Positions 5,815 through 8,847 of a DNA stretch of 8,847 nt are shown piece after piece. The stretch is taken from contig DFJV01000167.1 in assembly GCA_002373205.1 (NCBI GenBank), forward strand, positions 1 to 8,847, in the 5' to 3' direction. Both the position numbers and the translations under genes were made by a program. The notes below the pieces were generated by a model that saw only the letters and a program-made list of their open reading frames with translations, was not told the origin of the DNA and made no database searches. Each line of letters begins with the position of its first letter. Position 1 is the stretch's first letter. The stretch comes from Treponema sp. UBA3662. GTDB taxonomy: Bacteria > Spirochaetota > Spirochaetia > Treponematales > Treponemataceae.

Positions 5815-7605
5815 GTGCAGTTTCGATTTAATCATTTTTACAAGCCCAAGCGAATTTTATATTTTGTTCCCGCAGACCAAAATAGGAAAGAGGATTTTTT
5901 TAATTGCAAATATCCCAAGGAACTTATTCCCTATATAGGAGCTTTTGGCACTTATGATTATCCTGGTCTTTTTATGCTTAACACAGATGAATACAAGGGT
6001 AGCGTTTTGGGGATGGAATTTCGCCCTGACGACGATAGGATAAGCTATCCAGATGGACTTGATTCTGTTTGCCTTCCCGGAATTTACGTGATGGCGGTGG
6101 ATGTTCTTGAAGTTGAAGTTTTGAACGACAAGGTTATTGATGAGGTTATAGATACCGTTTTGCACACGGACAACTTCTACAGAAAGTGGACGAATGCGGA
6201 GATTGCAAAGAATCCTTCGGTTAGGCAGCTTTTTTACAGTAACGATAAAATCCGTATCTATTTTGAATGCCTTGATACCGGTAAGATAGAGATGGTAAAG
6301 CCAGAGGGGCTTTCGGATGTTACGAAGGAGCAGCTTTACGACATTGCATTTTTTGACAATTATACCGGTGCCAGGAACTGGAGATACATAAGGCACTTTT
6401 TGTTTGAGCATGTTTCGCCAGAGATTAACGACTTTTGCTTTGCCATTTTTGATGTGAAAAGTTTCCGCATGATAAACGAGCTTTTTAGCCACATTATTGC
6501 GAACCAGTATCTTGTTAGGATTTCAAAGACGCTTGAGGAACAGGACTGGATTTATGAGAGTGCCAGGTGTGACAACGACAATTTTGCAGTTATTTTTAAG
6601 GACATGGAGGAGGATGAGATAAGGCGCAAATTTGCTGAGCTTTTTGAAAGCCTTTCTCCCTTGGACCAAGATTCCAAGTACCAGATTTTTTTCCGCTGCG
6701 GGGTTGTTCCCATGAGGGCCACCATGCTTATGGATGAGCGCGTTGCGGATGCGGCTAAGCTGGCAAAGTCTCTTGGCAATAAAATCAATAAGAACGAAAT
6801 TCTTTTTTATACAGAAAAGATGTATGATGATCTTTTTTGGGCGGATCAAATACGCGCATACCTTGATACCGCAATTGCAAACGATGAATTTCTTGTTTAC
6901 ATGCAGCCCAAGTATGATGTTGCCAGTGAAAATCTTAAGGGGGCGGAGGCTCTTGTGCGCTGGAACTTTAAGGGGGTTCAGTTTTTGCCGCCCAGCCGTT
7001 TTATTCCTTTTTTTGAGCGCATTGGCCTTATTGGAAAGGTGGACGACGTTGTTCTGCATAAGGTTTGCGAATGCCTTTGCCGTTGGAAGAAGGAAGGGCG
7101 TAATGTTAAGCCTGTGTCTGTGAATCTTTCCAGAAAGCAGCTGGAAAATCCCAATCTTCTTGAATACCTTTGCAGGGTGGTGGATTCATACGGGGTGGAA
7201 CATTCTCTTGTGGACTTTGAGCTTACGGAGAGTGCTACCTACGAAGACAAGGATTATATGCTTGCCCTTTTGAACAAGCTAAAGAAGGCGGGTTTTAGCA
7301 TTTCTATTGATGACTTTGGAACAGGATATTCTTCTCTTTCCCTGCTTGCCGACATGCCGATTGACACTTTAAAGATAGACAAGAGTTTTGTTGACAGGCT
7401 TGAATCTAAGCCGGAGGACTCAAAAGACGTTACTCTTTTGCGGCACATAATCATGATGGCAAAGGACCTGCGTTTTCATTGTCTTGCAGAAGGGGCGGAG
7501 AGTAAGAGCCAGGTTGAAAGGTTGCGATCCCTTGGCTGCGAGACGATTCAGGGCTATTATTACAGTAAGCCGGTTCCTGTTTGTGAATACGAAAAACTTC
7601 TGTAG
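5815..7605 (+). CDS. Degenerate-GGDEF / EAL protein, likely c-di-GMP phosphodiesterase
   Basis: This 596-residue protein has no signal peptide or membrane segment, so it is probably cytoplasmic. Residues 1 to about 175 match no domain I recognise and may be sensory. Residues about 180-335 resemble a GGDEF domain, but the active-site loop reads RCDNDNF (251-257), so diguanylate cyclase activity is not expected. Residues about 345-596 form an EAL domain with the known catalytic set: EAL (378-380), N437 in VNLSR, E469 in ELTES, DDFGTGYSS from D499, K520 in LKIDKSF, E559 in AEGAE and Q579. This should hydrolyse cyclic di-GMP to pGpG. The GTG start at 5815 is set by AGGAG at 5801-5805, 9 nt upstream. 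It stands alone on its strand behind its own promoter and ends 30 bp from the convergent LUD gene. The degenerate GGDEF may bind GTP to regulate the EAL domain, as in some related proteins. Confidence 0.93.
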   Translation: MQFRFNHFYKPKRILYFVPADQNRKEDFFNCKYPKELIPYIGAFGTYDYPGLFMLNTDEYKGSVLGMEFRPDDDRISYPDGLDSVCLPGIYVMAVDVLEVEVLNDKVIDEVIDTVLHTDNFYRKWTNAEIAKNPSVRQLFYSNDKIRIYFECLDTGKIEMVKPEGLSDVTKEQLYDIAFFDNYTGARNWRYIRHFLFEHVSPEINDFCFAIFDVKSFRMINELFSHIIANQYLVRISKTLEEQDWIYESARCDNDNFAVIFKDMEEDEIRRKFAELFESLSPLDQDSKYQIFFRCGVVPMRATMLMDERVADAAKLAKSLGNKINKNEILFYTEKMYDDLFWADQIRAYLDTAIANDEFLVYMQPKYDVASENLKGAEALVRWNFKGVQFLPPSRFIPFFERIGLIGKVDDVVLHKVCECLCRWKKEGRNVKPVSVNLSRKQLENPNLLEYLCRVVDSYGVEHSLVDFELTESATYEDKDYMLALLNKLKKAGFSISIDDFGTGYSSLSLLADMPIDTLKIDKSFVDRLESKPEDSKDVTLLRHIIMMAKDLRFHCLAEGAESKSQVERLRSLGCETIQGYYYSKPVPVCEYEKLL

Positions 7606-7635
7606 TTTTAAGCCCTGCCATTTTTTGTTCTTCTT

Positions 7636-8277
7636 TTAGAAACCGAGGGCTTCGTTTACGAGGATTACGTGTATGCGGCCGGGGTGCCTTGAATAGCGGG
7701 TAATCAGGAACTGGCAGCAGATTGTGTCGGGGTTTTTGCAGTTCATGCAGGAGCCTGTTTTGCAGCAGGGGGTGCTGAGGCCAAAGCGCTGGGTGTTTAT
7801 TGGTGCCGCTTCGTTTCTTGCCCTTTTTAGTGCACTGTCTACGTCCGGGGCAATTTTGTTCATTCCTACAATGAGGATTACTTTCTTTGGACCGAATGCC
7901 AGTGCAGATACTCTGTTTGCGTTGCCGTCTATGTTTACAAGTATGCCGTCTTCTGTGATTGCGTTTGTACTGCAAAGATATACGTCTGCATCGTAAGCTT
8001 TAAGTGCCGCTGTTCTTGGGTCTTCCGCATCAGGGCCCCTGTTGTCTCTGTCTGTAAACTTGTAGTTTCCCTTGGCAAGTGCTTCGGAAAGGCCTATTTC
8101 TTTTACGCTCATTGAGCCGCCCTTTGAGACTGTTGCTCCTTCTGGAATCATTGAGAGTGCAAGTGAAAGCGCCTCTTCTTTTGTCTGAACGTAATATCCC
8201 GTCATGCCGCGAGATTCCAAGCCTTTGATAACTTTTTGCGAAAGTAGGTCGTTTCGCTTGATTCTGTTTTCATTCAT
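7636..8277 (-). CDS. LUD-domain protein (lactate-utilisation family)
   Basis: The product is a 213-residue single-domain LUD (DUF162) protein, the family that includes LutC/YkgG of the LutABC L-lactate oxidation complex. Marks are VIKGLESRGMTGYYV near the N-terminus, EGATVSKGGSMS (46-57), EDGILVNIDGNANR (109-122), and ALAFGPKKVILIVGMNKI (125-142). The C-terminus has a cysteine cluster (C171, C172, C177, C180, C187, C188) in the form CCKTGSCMNC...CC, typical of stand-alone LUD proteins and possibly a metal or Fe-S site. No lutA or lutB genes are nearby, so a lactate role is only a family association. The ATG at 8275-8277 gives the familiar MNENR start, but AAGGAG (8290-8295) is 12 nt away; an in-frame GTG at 8281-8283 sits 6 nt from it and may be the real start. 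An upstream extension to 8352 is not supported. Confidence 0.9.
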   Translation of the reverse strand: MNENRIKRNDLLSQKVIKGLESRGMTGYYVQTKEEALSLALSMIPEGATVSKGGSMSVKEIGLSEALAKGNYKFTDRDNRGPDAEDPRTAALKAYDADVYLCSTNAITEDGILVNIDGNANRVSALAFGPKKVILIVGMNKIAPDVDSALKRARNEAAPINTQRFGLSTPCCKTGSCMNCKNPDTICCQFLITRYSRHPGRIHVILVNEALGF

Positions 8278-8301
8278 AGCCACATTTAACTCCTTGCTTT
8301 G

Positions 8302-8310
8302 AGTATAGCA
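8302..8310 (-). promoter_or_regulatory. Putative extended -10 promoter for the LUD gene
   Basis: On the minus strand TGC directly precedes TATACT, giving an extended -10 element (TGnTATAAT type). No good -35 is visible at the right distance, which is acceptable for extended -10 promoters. Transcription would start near 8295, at the Shine-Dalgarno sequence, leaving a very short leader of about 12-18 nt. Confidence 0.4.
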
Positions 8311-8425
8311 TAAAAAATCTTTCCTTGGTAGCGGTTTTTCTTTGCATAACAAACATGGGTATCAGATTTTGGCATATAATCGTTATGTAAAAGAATCTTG
8401 CATCATTTTTTCCCTTCTTCCAAAA

Positions 8426-8446
8426 CTTGCATAAGGTAAGTGCAAG
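8426..8446. repeat. Small hairpin over the left end of the large palindrome
   Basis: CTTGCA (8426-8431) and TGCAAG (8441-8446) form a perfect 6-bp stem around TAAGGTAAG. It overlaps the left terminal 10-mer of the large palindrome and has no counterpart at the right end. Confidence 0.4.
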
Positions 8447-8657
8447 GAACATGGAATGCAATGTAGTAAAACAGTGTGCGGAAGCACTGGAATGTAGGCT
8501 GAAAACGCGGCAAAAAAGCATTTGCGCGGTGCGAGCGTAGCGAGTCAGATACCTTATATCCGCGCTCGGCTTTTTTGACGCATTTTCAGCCGGGAATGGA
8601 AGTGCTTACGCAGTTAGATTAATGGTTGCTAAGTTTCTTGTGGATTTCACTTACCTT
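8433..8657. repeat. ~225-bp imperfect palindrome, MITE-like
   Basis: One long inverted repeat is centred near 8544-8545. Matching arms, from outside in, are AAGGTAAGTG (8433-8442) with CACTTACCTT (8648-8657), perfect; TGCGGAAGCACT with AGTGCTTACGCA (8477-8488 with 8601-8612), one mismatch; a 23-bp pair at 8497-8519 and 8569-8591 beginning GGCTGAAAA, two mismatches; and GCGCGG (8524-8529) with CCGCGC (8560-8565), perfect. All pairs share the same centre, so this is one element. The middle contains GCGAGCGTAGCGAGTC. There is no open frame worth calling. It lies between divergent genes, which argues against a terminator. I could not find a convincing target-site duplication. Confidence 0.7.
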
Positions 8658-8678
8658 CTACATAACTTTGTCTCTGTG

Positions 8679-8707
8679 TTGAGTGAAAAAAATAATTGTG
8701 GTAAACT
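8679..8707 (+). promoter_or_regulatory. Putative promoter abutting the last gene
   Basis: TTGAGT (8679-8684) and TAAACT (8702-8707) have the ideal 17-nt spacing and each match the sigma70 consensus at four of six bases. Transcription would begin near 8714-8715, which is the ATG itself. No Shine-Dalgarno sequence is present between the -10 and the ATG. Confidence 0.4.
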
Positions 8708-8714
8708 TTGTTTT

Positions 8715-8847
8715 ATGAAAAATGGTGAAAGTGTTTTTGTAAGAAAGAGTGCCCGGCCTTTACTTTTGATGCTGGGCTTGTTTATTTTTCTAAGTTCCAT
8801 CTTTGCCCAGAAGAAGGAAGCTTTTTTTGCTGACTGCGGACGAGTTT
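8715..8847 (+). CDS. Secreted or periplasmic protein, N-terminal fragment
   Basis: The first 44 codons of a gene run off the right edge. The translation has a classical Sec signal peptide: a basic n-region (through VRKSARP), a hydrophobic core LLLMLGLFIFLSS, and a probable signal peptidase I site after IFA at about residue 31, before QKKEAFF. There is no lipobox cysteine at the cleavage site, so it is not expected to be a lipoprotein. The mature part seen (QKKEAFFADCGRV) is too short to assign a family. The ATG at 8715 is chosen because it gives a complete signal peptide; no ribosome-binding site is visible, and the promoter lies directly upstream. It is transcribed away from the LUD gene. 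Confidence 0.75.
   Translation, partial: MKNGESVFVRKSARPLLLMLGLFIFLSSIFAQKKEAFFADCGRV

Larger units (their letters stand above)
8284..8714. other. Gene-free interval between divergent genes
   Basis: This 431-bp interval separates the LUD gene from the signal-peptide gene. It holds the extended -10 promoter for the first, the large palindrome at 8433-8657, and the promoter for the second. A plus-strand TATAAT at 8375-8380 has no -35 at a suitable distance and is not called. The stretch 8311-8425 is AT-rich with nothing else I can support. Confidence 0.6.

Noticed and set aside
5857..7059. Minus-strand open frames of 211 and 178 codons opposite the EAL gene
   Set aside because: The plus strand has an unambiguous GGDEF/EAL protein with promoter and ribosome site; the antisense frames show no domains.
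7610..7652. Possible bidirectional terminator: AAGCCCT (7610-7616) and AGGGCTT (7646-7652)
   Set aside because: The loop is 29 nt, one arm lies within the LUD coding region, and neither side is followed by a U-tract in the right place, so the match may be chance.
8278..8352. Extended N-terminus of the LUD protein starting at 8352
   Set aside because: The extra 25 residues do not resemble the family, while AAGGAG at 8290-8295 supports a start at 8283 or 8277, and the predicted promoter lies inside the extension.
8375..8380. Plus-strand TATAAT as a promoter reading into the palindrome
   Set aside because: The nearest -35-like hexamer (TTGCAT at 8342-8347) is 27 nt away, and there is no TG extension next to the -10.
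8270..8521. Minus-strand open frame of 83 codons upstream of the LUD gene
   Set aside because: It crosses the LUD start region and enters the palindrome; no ribosome site or recognisable protein sequence.

Overview
The window looks like chromosomal DNA of a spirochaete, most likely a Treponema-like host-associated species. This is inferred from protein style, moderate GC with AT-rich intergenic DNA, and the prfA-prmC / rel neighbourhood; there is no rRNA or other marker to prove it. Housekeeping genes dominate. The gene-poor parts are two repeat-rich intergenic regions, and those are where the least explained signals lie.

Layout. Positions 3-3242 form one plus-strand block: the 3' end of a beta-phosphoglucomutase gene, a PfkB-type fructokinase, peptide chain release factor 1 (prfA) and its glutamine methyltransferase (prmC). 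Short gaps or overlaps suggest a single transcript. The sugar genes interconvert and phosphorylate hexoses released from disaccharides. PrmC methylates the GGQ glutamine of the release factor encoded just upstream. A (p)ppGpp synthetase of the Rel/SpoT family (3239-5140, minus) converges on prmC with a 4-bp overlap. Its synthetase site is intact, but its HD hydrolase site has lost several key residues, and it has no room for the usual C-terminal ACT domain.

Positions 5141-5814 carry the rel promoter (minus), then a gene-free cluster of palindromic repeats: a small hairpin, two tandem copies of a ~127-bp unit, and a GC-rich multi-hairpin segment. A good promoter and Shine-Dalgarno site for the next gene follow. 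That gene (5815-7605, plus) encodes a cytoplasmic protein with an unrecognised N-terminal region, a degenerate GGDEF domain and an intact EAL domain, so it is probably a c-di-GMP phosphodiesterase. A LUD-domain protein with a C-terminal cysteine cluster (7636-8277, minus) converges on it.

Positions 8284-8714 are gene-free and contain a ~225-bp imperfect palindrome with matching 10-bp ends, resembling a non-autonomous mobile element. The window ends in the first 44 codons of a plus-strand gene with a Sec signal peptide, whose promoter is so close to the ATG that the message may be leaderless.

I see no CRISPR array, tRNA, rRNA, transposase gene or clear intrinsic terminator. The most notable protein observation is the mixed-signature Rel; the most notable DNA observations are the two structured intergenic elements.
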